A stretch of 64,000 nt of DNA. It comes from Atherinomorus stipes (lineage: Eukaryota; Chordata; Actinopteri; Atheriniformes; Atherinidae). The notes under the pieces are model-generated. The model was not told the DNA's origin and searched no databases. It saw only the letters and a list, made by a program, of their open reading frames with translations. The stretch lies in the NCBI GenBank assembly GCA_023101725.1, contig JALJCO010012923.1, forward strand, positions 62,001 to 126,000, read 5' to 3'. A program made the translations under genes and the position numbers. Shown here one piece after another: positions 38,339 through 49,477 of the stretch (the first letter of the stretch is position 1; every line of letters starts with the position of its first letter).

Positions 38339-39189
38339 GTAGGGTAGGGGTGGGCGATATGGGGTAAAAATTATATTACAATATTTTTTTTGCAAAATCA
38401 CATTCATGATTATTTCATAATTTTTTCCATTTAGATCCTGCAGACTGTTTAGCAAGTTATTTCACAATAACACAAACCAATTTACATGTTTAAAATCATA
38501 CCTCGTTCCCTCTAGAGTAAAAGGACTAAAAGATCCTTTAAGATGGGGTACTAGTGTTCAAGCACTTTTTATTTTGCTTAGCAGAAATGTTACATAACAA
38601 GGCAGCAACAGCCTATGACTTCAATGTATTTTTTGAGGTAGTACATACTATTAAAAGCCAATCAGTATGAAAGTACAATAAATAAAACCAATCATCAAGA
38701 AGGGTTTTAAACAAAAGTCATATTTCTTGTTAAACAATGCATTTTAGCTGCCACGTAAACTTGACAACTTTTGCACAACTTTTAATGAAAATTATTTGAA
38801 CTTTGAATTAGTTTCCGCTGACCTTTCAGAGAACAGCCAATGAGATAACAGTTCTATGTAACGTAGCCAGAAGCACCACATACAGAAAAGGAAGAGAAAC
38901 TTCATTAAAGAACTTCATTAGTCCAACTCCTTGCTTTAGCACTCGTTAGCAGCCATGCTTGTTTTCGCTCATATGTTTGGGAAAGAGGGGAGGGGGCTAA
39001 ACAAAGCAACACACCATAGCAACACAGTCAGCTCACTTTTATTGGTTTATCGGTGTCTGTCATGTAAACATGAAACAGATTTCCATGTGGTGTGATTTGG
39101 CACAGCCGCATTCAGACGGTTCTACAATCTTTGTATTTTGGCACATTTTAATCTCTCACTATCTAATATCATCATGTTGCACAGCCTTA
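38339..39189. mobile_element. Probable hAT-type element
   Basis: Flanks CTCTGTGA (38,331-38,338) and CTCTGTAA (39,190-39,197) look like an 8-bp duplication with one change. The left end carries AGGGGTGGGCGATATGG, typical of fish hAT termini. The inverted right end, TAAGGCTGTGCAACATGA, matches it only partly. No transposase is visible. Confidence 0.55.
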
Positions 39190-39774
39190 CTCTGTAATAG
39201 CCTTCTCTGGTTATACTGATGTATGACGGGAAATGAAAAAATGTGAAAAATCATTTGGATTTTACATAATTACTTAATAACGACAAGTGAAGTTGGTGAG
39301 ATACACATAAAATGAGAGTCTGCACATATGGACACTAAGAAAATTGAAGTGCAAAAAAAAAATGCTTATTCAATCGTATTCAATTTATTTAAAAACACTA
39401 CTGATCACTGATTTCAAAGCAGTGGACAATCAGAGGAGATTTCCTGGTCAGTGCCTGATGTAACAGGTCACATGGTTAAGTGGCTGTGCTTGTAAATATT
39501 TGGCTGAAAACTCCTCTGAACTGGCTTTACCTTCTTCTGTCCCCCTGCTGAGGCCTGGCTTAACTTAGAGGATCCTGGGGAGGGACAGACAGAGTCGCCA
39601 CTCTTCTCTAAGTGGATGATGACCCTCTTTCTCTTTAAGTTGACAGCCACCTGTTGCCCCTCTAGTCTCCCTCAATGACTGAAGAGCTGATTTATTTCCT
39701 CTAGCTGAGGTGGTCACTGGAACTTGTCCAGACATTTGAGCCTAATTTTATCTGACTTGTAGGCTAACGTTGTG

Positions 39775-39832
39775 CCCCCCCGCCCCCCCCCCCCCCTCCA
39801 CACACACACGCACATATGCACACAGACACAGA
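39775..39832. repeat. Poly-C and CA simple sequence
   Basis: A run of C interrupted by single G, followed by a CA-rich stretch, in fhod3 intron 3. Confidence 0.9.
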
Positions 39833-40109
39833 ATTACTCAGTGATTTTCTTGCTCCACGTGGGGGATCATTTGTTATCCTCCCAAAGACGAATGGCATGT
39901 TATTCATGCACTGCATTAAGGAATTGAGCACTTTAACACAAAGTGTTTATAAAATTAGGCTTTATTATAGTGACTGACTTTATTTGCTCTAAAAGAAAGA
40001 CTCTGTCTTTCCATAAGAGATGCAAGTCAAAAAAATGCTGTATATCTCTGTACAGAAATGGCAAGGAGCCATGAAATAATGCACTGAAGGCAACTTTCTG
40101 AAACTCGGG

Positions 40110-40660
40110 GACTCTTTTATTATGTTTCCATTGGTGTTGGATTGTCTGTCTGTCTGTTTTCAAAATGACTCCAAAATTTACTAACAGATTTTGCTGAAAT
40201 TTTCAGAGAAGGTGTGTATTATGAAAGGTAACAAATGATTAAATTTTGGTGCTGATCCGGATCATCGTCTGGATACTGGACTTTTTTAAGTGATTCTTTA
40301 TCATTGCTTGACAGGCCCACTCCTCACCAATGGGTGGCAAGGAGTGTGAGCTCATTTGTGTCCTCATACTCGTCTGTGTCTTGATATGTGATGAAAAAAT
40401 GATGTTGTTATTTCAAATACACTGACAACACAGCGGTGCCCATGTCAATAAATGCCACACGTTATTAGATTTCCGTACTGTTATATACTGTCCTGTTTCC
40501 GTGTTATATTACCACTTTCATCAGCTGTTAATTACATTTTTCACTAGATCTTGAATGAGGTGGTGATTCACATCAGCTTCTGGATCCGGGACTTTTGTAG
40601 AGGGGGAATGGGCTGCCTGGAGGAGGTCTGCACTCTCCGAGTGCTTTTTTAGTTTATAAT
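40110..40660. repeat. Degraded teleost interspersed repeat
   Basis: Contains phrases such as 'cagattttgctgaaattttcag', 'ttggtgctgatccggatcat' and 'ggaggtctgcactctccgagtgc' that I recognise from dispersed fish repeats. Ends are not clear and no coding frame is preserved. Class not determined. Confidence 0.55.
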
Positions 40661-41247
40661 GCACTCTCACTTATGATTGTGTGCTAGCTTAGCACACCCA
40701 CGTTGTTAAGATGTTTATTTCACAGGCTCCTGTCATCAACATGACAAATGAGTTGGTTACAACGATGTTTACTTTAATCTGTGTTATTTAGCACTATTTT
40801 GCGGGAAAACCCATTGCGTGTATTTCAAGGTTTAATTAAGTAGTACATCTTTTTGTGTATGTTTTCTGGTTTTTGGTTTTATCTACATTTACCCAAAACA
40901 GATCCCAGTTTCTCTGTGTGTGTGTGTGCCCGTACTACAGTGTGCCTATGTCATGAACCACAGCAAAACCTAATCCAGGCTTTGCTAATCATAGTCATTA
41001 GCACTCACATACTGTACATATGTCCCGACAGGGGCGAGGCAGAAATCTGTGCAACAAAGAGGGGGAAGCAAATGTCTCATCCAAGAGCTAATGGTTTGTT
41101 AAAGTATATTTTACAGATCCACTTCTGACAGATAATTTGTTGTGATCACAAAGTGAGGTAGATATGTCCCTTTGGAATAATGTGCAGATTTAAAAACAAC
41201 AATGACTTAATGTGTCGGAATATGTGGCAAGAATTATATACTACTGT

Positions 41248-41252
41248 ATATC

Positions 41253-41306
<54 letters not shown>

Positions 41307-41307
41307 G
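41248..41307. repeat. (TA)n microsatellite
   Basis: AT dinucleotide run with a few GTA and CAT interruptions. It abuts the truncated 3' end of the hAT transposase remnant. Confidence 0.95.
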
Positions 41308-42639
41308 GACCTGTGCAATGGGTTCTTTCACTTCTTTGAGTACTGCACTGTTTTCATCTCCTGGTGCTTTGAGGATCATTTCCCTCAGTGGGAGGATCAT
41401 TGATGTGGTGGGGATCGTTTTACTGTTCATGAGTGTTGTCACAGTTTTCACTAGTTCTAATACTTCAGTGAGTTCTGCCATTTTTTGTTCACTATCAGTC
41501 AGCAGTACCACGTCCTTGTTGATATGACTGAAGGTTTCTGTCCATTATTAGTGCAGAGTAGATGGCAGGCTGCTGTTTTACATATCTTGACAGCATGTCA
41601 TGTGCTGTGTTCCGCCGAGTTATGACATCATGAATCAACTTGTGCTTTGGCAAGTTTAACATCTCTTGTTTCACAGTCAGTGCCTGGTGGGCTGTGGTGC
41701 TTCTGTGAAAAAAGGTGACAATTTTCCTAACTTTCCCGAGGAGGCGGGACAGCCTGTTGATTGACATTGCCTTCTTGGCTGTAAGATTTAAGGTGTGAGC
41801 AAAACAGCCGATTTGTGGTCCCAGACCGTCGGTTTCATTAACTGCATTCGCAATATTTGTGGCGTTTTCTGTGGTGACAGGTATTGTTACATTTGGCCTC
41901 TTCAGCTTCAACTCAGTCATTGCATGTCTCAACTCTTCTGCTAGATGCGTGCTTGTGTGGCTTTCATGCAGGGAGCGAGTCTGCAGCACGGCGCTTTTCA
42001 TCTCCTAATCTGGCATGTAGTGGACCGTCACGGTCATGTAACTTTTTGGTGCCCGAGAGGTCTAACTGTCCGTGGTCAGCGCAAAGCTGACTGTTTGGCC
42101 CGAATCGGTTTCAATGACTTTGCGTGTTTTGTCATAGAGACCAGAGAGGTCAACATTGCTGAAATGTGTACGGCAGGGTACAGCATAAAGTGGGTCTAGC
42201 GTTTTAGTTAAGCAGCGAAACCCCACATCATCAACCACAGAAAACAGCTGCAAATCTTTAGCAATGAACACTCCCACTGCGTCAATTGTTTTCTTGTGCT
42301 TATTTGAAGAGGCCGGCAGGTCTGTTAAAAAACATTCTGTATAGACAGTTGCCTTTTTGTTCCTGTTGACTGTTCGGGTTGCTCAGCTGTTCTGTGTTCG
42401 GAGAGCTTTACATCCAGATGATTACACTGGAGATCCTTGGAAATATTGCTTGTGTTTCCTTTGGCATACAGTACGGGACATGTTTCAAACAACGTTTGCA
42501 GACTGTGACTTCTATTAACAGTTTTTACTCCGTCGTCGCTGCACTCGACACTAAAACCAAAATGCTCCCACACCGAAGATTTAAATGAAGCAGGTGCATC
42601 TTAAAACTTCAGTCTCTCAGCTTCGCTAGAGCTCACCAT
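41308..42639 (-). pseudogene. hAT (ZBED-like) transposase remnant
   Basis: Minus-strand order: ATG near 42,639 (MVSSSEAERLKF then a stop), VWEHFGFSVECSDDG (BED zinc-finger start) and YAKGNTSNISKDLQ near 42,570-42,400, IAKDLQLFSVVDDVGFR and YDKTRKVI near 42,260-42,120, TTENATNIANAV and CFAHTLNLTAKKAM near 41,880-41,760, HRSTTAHQALTVKQEM, then LREMILKAP near 41,390. This is the order of a hAT transposase: BED finger, catalytic DDE region, helical insertion. Stops and frameshifts separate the blocks and the C-terminal dimerisation region is missing because the sequence ends at a TA microsatellite. Confidence 0.88.
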
Positions 42640-42909
42640 TTTCACAAGTCTGTGTGTGTCACCAACAAGTTTCAGCAGGTGGAGTGGGTGGAGGCACACA
42701 CTTACTAGACGTAACTTGTAGGGGCGGGCTTTTGCCTGCGTGGAGAGGTCGGTGTAGTACGTCAGTGGCCTGTAGTCTTGTAAATAAACTTAAGTGGAAA
42801 ATCTGTAAATCTATTGCAAACCCGAAACTGAAATCCCGCGGGATGGACGGGCGGATTGTCCCGTGCACGGTGTACCGAACTCTGTATTTTACACAGTACT
42901 GTTGCATCC

Positions 42910-42948
42910 CATATATATATATCTCTCTATATATATATATATATATTT
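42910..42948. repeat. Short (TA)n microsatellite
   Basis: AT dinucleotides with one CTCTC interruption, at the 5' side of the hAT transposase remnant. Confidence 0.9.
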
Positions 42949-43615
42949 AAAGGCCTACATATGTACTACCATAAAATTTAGAGACATTTTTGTACACTAT
43001 AAAAATTTACAACTCAACAGCGATGGGGGAAAAGGGAGGGCAGCCAAGCTAGAAGTTTAAAAATTAGAAATATGTGTCCACAGAGAGGTTTTGATGCTCA
43101 GGAGATTTAAACCTGACAGGCATTATGGAGACCAGGAAAGGACAAAGTTAAGGTGAAATTTTGTCCATCAAAGAGAAGCCAGTTTGATTGGGTACTGGTT
43201 TGATGTTTTTAAGAGCAATATTAATTGTCGTAATTCTTGCTATTTCTTCATTTGTGTGCCATAAAAGCCACCAAGTTGATTAGTAACCATTTAAACAAAC
43301 ATATCCACAAAAAAACTGCATATACCTTGTAAATAAGACAATGCAAAATTTCCCTTGAAGGAATATGTGATGAAAAGCAGTTTTTATGTGACATATTATC
43401 TAAACCTGTTTTCAAACCACTATCTGTGCTACAGAGTTTTTCATATTTCCATCTGAACCAATCATCCCAAAATGTTTTTCTAGAGCTCTATAGAGAGTAA
43501 TTGGAACAATGACTGTTTTCATGCCATCAAAACTCAGGTTAAGGTCAATAATCTGGTTTCTGAAAGATTATGAATAACCCGTTTACATGCGTGAGCACAG
43601 ACAGAGTTACTTCTG

Positions 43616-44014
43616 TCATGTCAGTCAGTCATTTTCTGTACCGCTTATCCAATTCAGGGTCGCGGGGGTTGCTGGAGCCTATCCCAGCTATTATCAGGCG
43701 AGAGGCGGGGTACACCCTGGACAGGTCGCCAGTCTGTCGCAGGGCCAACATAGAGAGACAAACAACCATTCACGCTCACATTCATTCCTAGGGGCAATTT
43801 AGAGTGATCAATTAACCTAGCATGCATGTCTTTGGATGGTGGGAGGAAGCCGGAGTACCCGTAGAGAACCCACGCATACACGGGGAGAACATGCAAACTC
43901 CACACAGGAAGACCACGGTTGGAATTGTTCGAACCCCCTCCCCAGCTGGGAATCGAACCAGTGACCTTCTTACTGGGAGGCTGCGGTGCTAACCACCACG
44001 CCACCGTGCAGCCC
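43616..44014 (+). repeat. Well-preserved SINE-like teleost repeat with 11-bp duplication
   Basis: AGTTACTTCTG occurs at 43,605-43,615 and 44,015-44,025, directly flanking the unit. The body has the characteristic phrases TACCGCTTATCC, CCTATCCCAGC, GGCGGGGTACACCCTGGACA, GTGGGAGGAAGCCGGAGTAC and GAGAACATGCAAACTCCACA. An 11-bp duplication fits insertion by retrotransposition better than hAT (8 bp) or Tc1 (TA). The unit is about 399 bp. The 116-codon minus frame inside it is not a gene. Confidence 0.85.
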
Positions 44015-44025
44015 AGTTACTTCTG

Positions 44026-45854
44026 CATACATGATAATTGCAATCAATTAAAATATCCTGACCCAAACTGCTGCGCATGGAGAATGTCATGATGACGCTT
44101 CCCGTTTCCACCACAGCCCCCCTAAACTTTGGATGAAGGTGTGCAGTCAGGACTGGTGGGAAGGGGTTGTAATGATGAAGTTCACTGATGCCGACTGGCA
44201 TCACAGTTTTCCTATGCCATGCCAATACTTCACCAAACTTTGCCAGATGAGTGATTGAGAGCTGTGAAGTAACTGTTGGCACAACAACTGTTTGCTGGTG
44301 TTTACATGGCTGTGCGCAACTAGGTTATTGCTAGTATTCTGGTTATGAAAGGGTTATTGGCTGCATATAAACTCGCTGAATGTGAAACATACCATAAGAA
44401 TTGTTCTTTTCTCCATCATCAGGCCCCAGTGAGATCTTATGAATGAGTGCTAACAAAAGTATATTTTTTGTCCATCTAATTTTCTAACAGTATTGTGACA
44501 ATAAGTCAAACAACAGTGTTAGTGAATCTGTCCGAACAGTCCTATCAGCAGCTCAGGCAGAGCCTGGTCCATGCATGTGTCAGGACAATTCTAAGCTATT
44601 TGTTTTTTTAAGTCATGTCTACAGTATGTGTGCATATTAGGCCTCACAATAAAAACTTATAACGTGACATTAGAATTGATATGTTGTTTTTGTCATTAGA
44701 TAAGCAGACTTGATGATGGTTTGATCTTTGTTTACATTTGCCTGACCAGCACAACAGCTTAGGATGTAAAAACATCAACATCTGTCCCACTCTGCGTGTT
44801 AGCCTTGGCCGCAGCATGTTTAAATTGTTGGGCTGTAATTATCCTCGGTGGACTAGATGTGGTATAGAGGCCCTGATTAAAGCAGTTTTGTGCTTATATT
44901 AGCGTTGTCTGCAAATACAGTAGGTCCTCATTTTGTTGCATATTGTCTGTGTCTCAGACTGCCTGAGTTGCAGAAATGTGACGATACAAGGGTAAAGACA
45001 GGGGATGCAGGATGTTAAAAAGGGTTTCCAATTTAAAAATGAAGAGGTGTTAAATGTTCAGTGTGATCTCAATCTTTTCAAAACATATTTTAAATACAGT
45101 AGCATCCAGAAATGCCCCGTGATCCTGGCAAATAATATTGTTACAGTCATATTTGTGCTGGAGACAGCTGTAAATCCGTCAGACCTCACAAATGACTGTG
45201 GGTGGGCATAACCCTTTTTTTTTTTTTTATCATGTGCTGGTTATTCTTAAAAACAGAATTAAAAAGACACCCATTTGAAAGCTGAAATTAGTTGGTATTC
45301 CCCTTTAAGAGCAGGTTCATCTGTCAACGCAGTGATCCCAGCCGAAGAGTGACAGCTGTAATCAAAGGTGACACATTCTTAGTGGATTATCTGCCTTGTC
45401 TTTTACAACCTCATATAATCTGCGCTCAGGGCATGATTCATTGTGACCACTGTTGACTTGTGCTTCTCTCTCGTGCTGTAATTTTGTCAAATTGGTAGTT
45501 TTGATCTCTTGGTTGACAACTGAAAAGTTTGTGGTTGTTAAAATGGAAGACGATGAGTGGCTAACCATGCAGAAAGATTATCTCCTGGCAGTGTGCAACA
45601 TACATGTTGCTGCATGGAAATGCACTTTTTTAAGTGTTTTTTTTTTTTTTTACTTTCTCATATTCATTGAGTAATTAATGTTTTATAACGTATGTGTAGG
45701 TGGGTGTGTAGGATGTCAACTTTGACTTAAGGTGATAAGATGATCTGTGGGTGATCTGTGGGTGCTTCCAACCAGCAGGCACTTGTCTTTCCCAAGCTCT
45801 CCGCCAGCTATCTGGTGAGCCACCTGCACATTTTTGTCCTCACATAAAAGCTAT
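44026..45854 (+). other. fhod3 intron 3, repeat-poor stretch
   Basis: No mobile element, exon or RNA gene recognised; AT-rich. Confidence 0.45.
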
Positions 45855-45858
45855 TTAA

Positions 45859-46708
45859 AGGGGAAGTTCAGGATTTTTGACATTGGGTGTCATTTACAAG
45901 TGAGCCAGAATACAACTGATCATTGCAGACGGTTTCAACATATCTCATCCCTTTATTCTAGTTCCAGGAGGTTGCTGATGCTAATGCTAGTGGAAGTCAA
46001 TAGGAATCTGCTAGCCTGCCATTAAAACCAATCTTATCCACTCCACAGAACCTCCGAGGCAAATCAGCAAGTCTATCTGTGTAAATGCCGTGTTAAACTA
46101 GTAAACTCATGTGTTAAACTAGTAAAACTAGCCTTGTTTGACAAATTTTGCATTTCATATTGAGGAACTAGTTTCTTACCAGCTTACCTTTGTCAGTGTA
46201 CTCTGGTTCATAGAGACATGGTGACAGTTAGTTTGATGAAAAAAGTTTGAAATCATCTTCAAAATCCGACATATCCTCATGCCTTTCACATGTAGCCGTA
46301 TTTCAGACTGTATATTTGTGTAATCAGATTCCTTCATGCACGTAGCAGCAGATGACATCACTCTGCTGCCAAATACAGGAAGTAAAACTTTGTAAAGTGT
46401 CTCAGCAGCAACAATCAGAATGCAACAAAATGCAGGTTAGTTTTATTTGTAACATTATTCTATTAACACGGCATTTACACAGATAGTCTGAAGTTATAAA
46501 TGATTCACCTCGGATGTTGTGTGGAGTGGATAAGATTGTTATTAATGACAGGCTAGCAGATTCCTGTTGACTTGCACTAGCATTAGCGTCAGTGACCTCC
46601 TGGAACTAGAATAACGGGATGAAATATGTTGAAACCGTCTTCAGTGATAAGTAGCATTCTTGCTCACTTGAAAATGAGGCCCTATGTAAAAAATCCTGAA
46701 CTTCCCCT
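45859..46708. mobile_element. TTAA-flanked fold-back element
   Basis: TTAA at 45,855-45,858 and 46,709-46,712. The left arm AGGGGAAGTTCAGGATTTTT and the right arm inverted begin identically. Further matches in both arms include GACGGTTTCAACATAT, TTATTCTAGTTCCAGGAGGT, GCTAATGCTAGTG and GGAATCTGCTAGCCTG. The inverted similarity extends roughly 200 bp or more from each end. The same family is present, more decayed, at 21,311-22,995. Confidence 0.9.
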
Positions 46709-46712
46709 TTAA

Positions 46713-48157
46713 GCTGTATTTTCAAAAAGAATTGAATGACATTCAAGGTTAAAATAATAAAAGCATATTAAATGATTAATAATTTATCTTTTTTGTAAAT
46801 TTGACTACAAAGACTTTGCTCATGAAAAGGATCTGTAGCATCACACACGGAGTCACATCAAAACAATAAAACCAAATGTGAATTCACTTTTGTGAGCTGC
46901 TGAATGCGAGCAGAGACGGGAATAATTAAAACCATTCATGTACCATTGCACCCATGAGGCATAGAGGAAGATCAAGTGGCTTGGACTCTCATCTCTTTGA
47001 CTTGCCTCAAAGAAACTCCAAAATAGGATGATGGACTTGGAGTCACCCCTGGAGGCCAAGCTAAACAACAAATGTGCCAAAGAAGAGAAATCTGAAGCAG
47101 CAAACAAGAAAAATGAGAGGACTGACTCTTGCTCTTCACAGCTGATTGCAAAGCTAGATCTCTTGAGGGTTTGATGGTATCCCTCAACTCACACTTTGGG
47201 GCATTCTGCTTTTGTATATATTCTCTGTTTGGCCACGAGGCGAACAGCCCTATGAGGTGAGATAATGACATCGCTCAGGTGAAAGTGTCATTTATGTGCA
47301 CTGGTGCAATGCTGTTTCCTAAACATTCTCTCCGTTTATTGTCATATTAGACCTGATGGCTGCCTCGTTTTTAGATTTGCTTCACACTCCTATAACATTA
47401 TTTCATATAAGCAAACTTATGTGCTTACATTCCCTTGCACACACTCATCCAAAGGCATGCACATATTAAGAAGCCATCTGTTTCCAGTTGCAAGGCCCCT
47501 CAGCGCTACTCCTCACCCATCCAGGAAAAAAGAGAGCTGTCTACGTTTTCCTCCTTTTTTTCCTCCTTCCTTGACGTGTTTACAGGAGTGAAGTAGAAGG
47601 GCAAACATCCAGCTTGACCAGTGAACATAGCTACAGTATGTGTCTGTGGAAAACCATTTTTAGCATTCTGTTGCTTGTGCTCCTCCTGTCTCACTTCTGA
47701 CAACAAGACAAATCTGTGCTAGAAAATAACGACAGAGGCACATCTTTGATGCATGAAGGTGACAGCTGAAAGTAGATCCAGTGTGGCTCACACCACTCTG
47801 GCTTCAGCCCTGCTTTGAGACTGGAGAAAATGTGGTTGGAGTGGACAGGTGTGTAACATCAGTAACCACAGACTCTAAACAGCTGACTGCCTGGTGGGAA
47901 GGAAAATTTGGGATGAATCAAAGTTTGTTTTTGCATAAACCAACATTTATTTGTTGTCTGCACACAATAGTTTGTTTATCTTCTCTCAGGGGGTCTGTGG
48001 TGGTTTAGAGCTGAGGTTTAAGTTTGTCTCAACACAGTTTGTGCTGCCCTCGCTGTGTCATTAATGGATGATGGGTGTGGAAGAGCAAACCAAGAAAACA
48101 CATGTTTTTACTTACACATAAAATTTAGTTGAACCTATTTCGGGTGACAAATCAAAT
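46713..48157 (+). other. fhod3 intron 3, no feature recognised
   Basis: Open frames of 60-100 codons occur on both strands without recognisable motifs. I see no mobile element boundary. Confidence 0.45.
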
Positions 48158-48351
48158 ATATTTAGCAGGGATGCACGATATAATCGACCCCCTATCGGTA
48201 TCAGCCTATATCGGCCTTAAAACTGAGTATCGGACATCGGCCACCCCACCAATATTTAACTGATATTTAACCAATCAGCCCGCTGTTTCTAAAGTCTAAA
48301 AAAAAAAAAAAACTTCTCCCTCTTAAAAAACTTATTTTTTACAGACTTTAA

Positions 48352-48828
48352 AGGGACTAGAGGCAAGATTAAGAAACGAAACTCGCGACCGCCGCGACTG
48401 GCACTTCAGGTAACTGCAGCCACGAGCCAAGCCGTCACGGGAGCGTTCACAAACTGAAGCTTTAATGTTGCTTGCTACGCTTTTACTTCGTAAAAAAAAA
48501 GTTACACTTTTTAGTGGTCCTTTAGCTGATCTGGATCATTTCTGACGGCAGAAGAATCCATAACTATCACTTACAGCATTTGAATTTACCGCAACCGTCT
48601 TCTTCCTGTATCAAAACTGCGGGTGTAGCGTCTTTTAACGCAGGGCAGCACGGGAAATTCAGACACCAAATTGCAGCGCATTTTGCAGCACACAGCCTGT
48701 TCAAGGCAACGGAGAGAAACATGGGTGGAAACGTTCTTTTTGGTATTTAGCGCTTCATCACCCATTGGTATTAAAAAAATGGACATGCATGTTTGGTTTG
48801 TTTCTTAAAATTCCTGCCTCTAGTCCGT
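48352..48828. mobile_element. TTAA-flanked element nested in the hAT
   Basis: TTAA at 48,348-48,351 and 48,829-48,832. The left end is AGGGACTAGAGGCAAGATTA and the inverted right end is ACGGACTAGAGGCAGGAATT, which share GGACTAGAGGCA; both are followed by TAAGAAAC. It is about 477 bp. The family is not determined. Confidence 0.78.
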
Positions 48829-48847
48829 TTAAAACTTCTAAAAACTA

Positions 48848-49303
48848 GGGTTGGGAAAAATATTGATACACTGAAATATCGCAATATTTTCATATGCTGA
48901 TATCATAATGGTATTTAAAAACAGTATCAATCTATTTTACTAACGAAATCTTGCGATATTTCATCATTCTGTTTCAAAATCTTGCGAGAATTCACCAAAA
49001 TTGAAAAAAAAAAAATCTATTTTCACAATATTTTCATATGCTCATATCATATTGACATTTAAAAACGACATTTAAAAATGTGGTATCGATCTATTTTGCT
49101 AACGAAATTTTGTGATATTTCATCAGCCTGTTACAAAATCTTGCGAGAACTCACAAAATATTGTGAAATTTTTTAACAGAACGATGAAATCTCTCGAGAT
49201 TTCGTAAGTAAAATAGATCGATACAGCGTTTTTAAATGTCGATTTGATATTGGCATATAAAAATATCGTGATATTTCAATGTATCGATATTTTTTCCCAC
49301 CTC
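48848..49303. mobile_element. TA-flanked MITE nested in the hAT
   Basis: TA at 48,846-48,847 and 49,304-49,305. The left end is GGGTTGGGAAAAATATTGAT; the inverted right end is GAGGTGGGAAAAAATATCGA; both continue into ATACA-TGAAATATC. The interior has repeated blocks (tttcatatgct, ctattttactaacgaaat, atcttgcgagaa) in direct and inverted copies. TA duplication fits the Tc1/mariner superfamily. Confidence 0.75.
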
Positions 49304-49477
49304 TATTTTTCAAACTGTTGGAAATGGATTACCAAAGAAAACCTCATTTGCAATGATTGCTTATTTTTTTCAGCTTTAATATTGGTATCGATATTGGTTA
49401 TTGGCAACATGAGTTTAAAAATATGGGCAAATTGGATATCGGCCAAAATTCCAATATCGTGCATCCCTTATATTTAG

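Larger units (their letters stand above)
48166..49469. mobile_element. hAT-type element hosting two further insertions
   Basis: Flanked by ATATTTAG at 48,158-48,165 and 49,470-49,477. Termini CAGGGATGCACGATAT and, inverted, AAGGGATGCACGATAT. Subterminal 'atcggtatc' and 'gatatcgg' motifs point inward at both ends. Removing the TTAA element (48,352-48,828) and the TA-flanked element (48,848-49,303) leaves a host of under 400 bp, so it is a MITE. Confidence 0.88.

Noticed and set aside
43654..44004. 116-codon minus frame
   Set aside because: It lies wholly inside a SINE-like repeat found elsewhere in the window.
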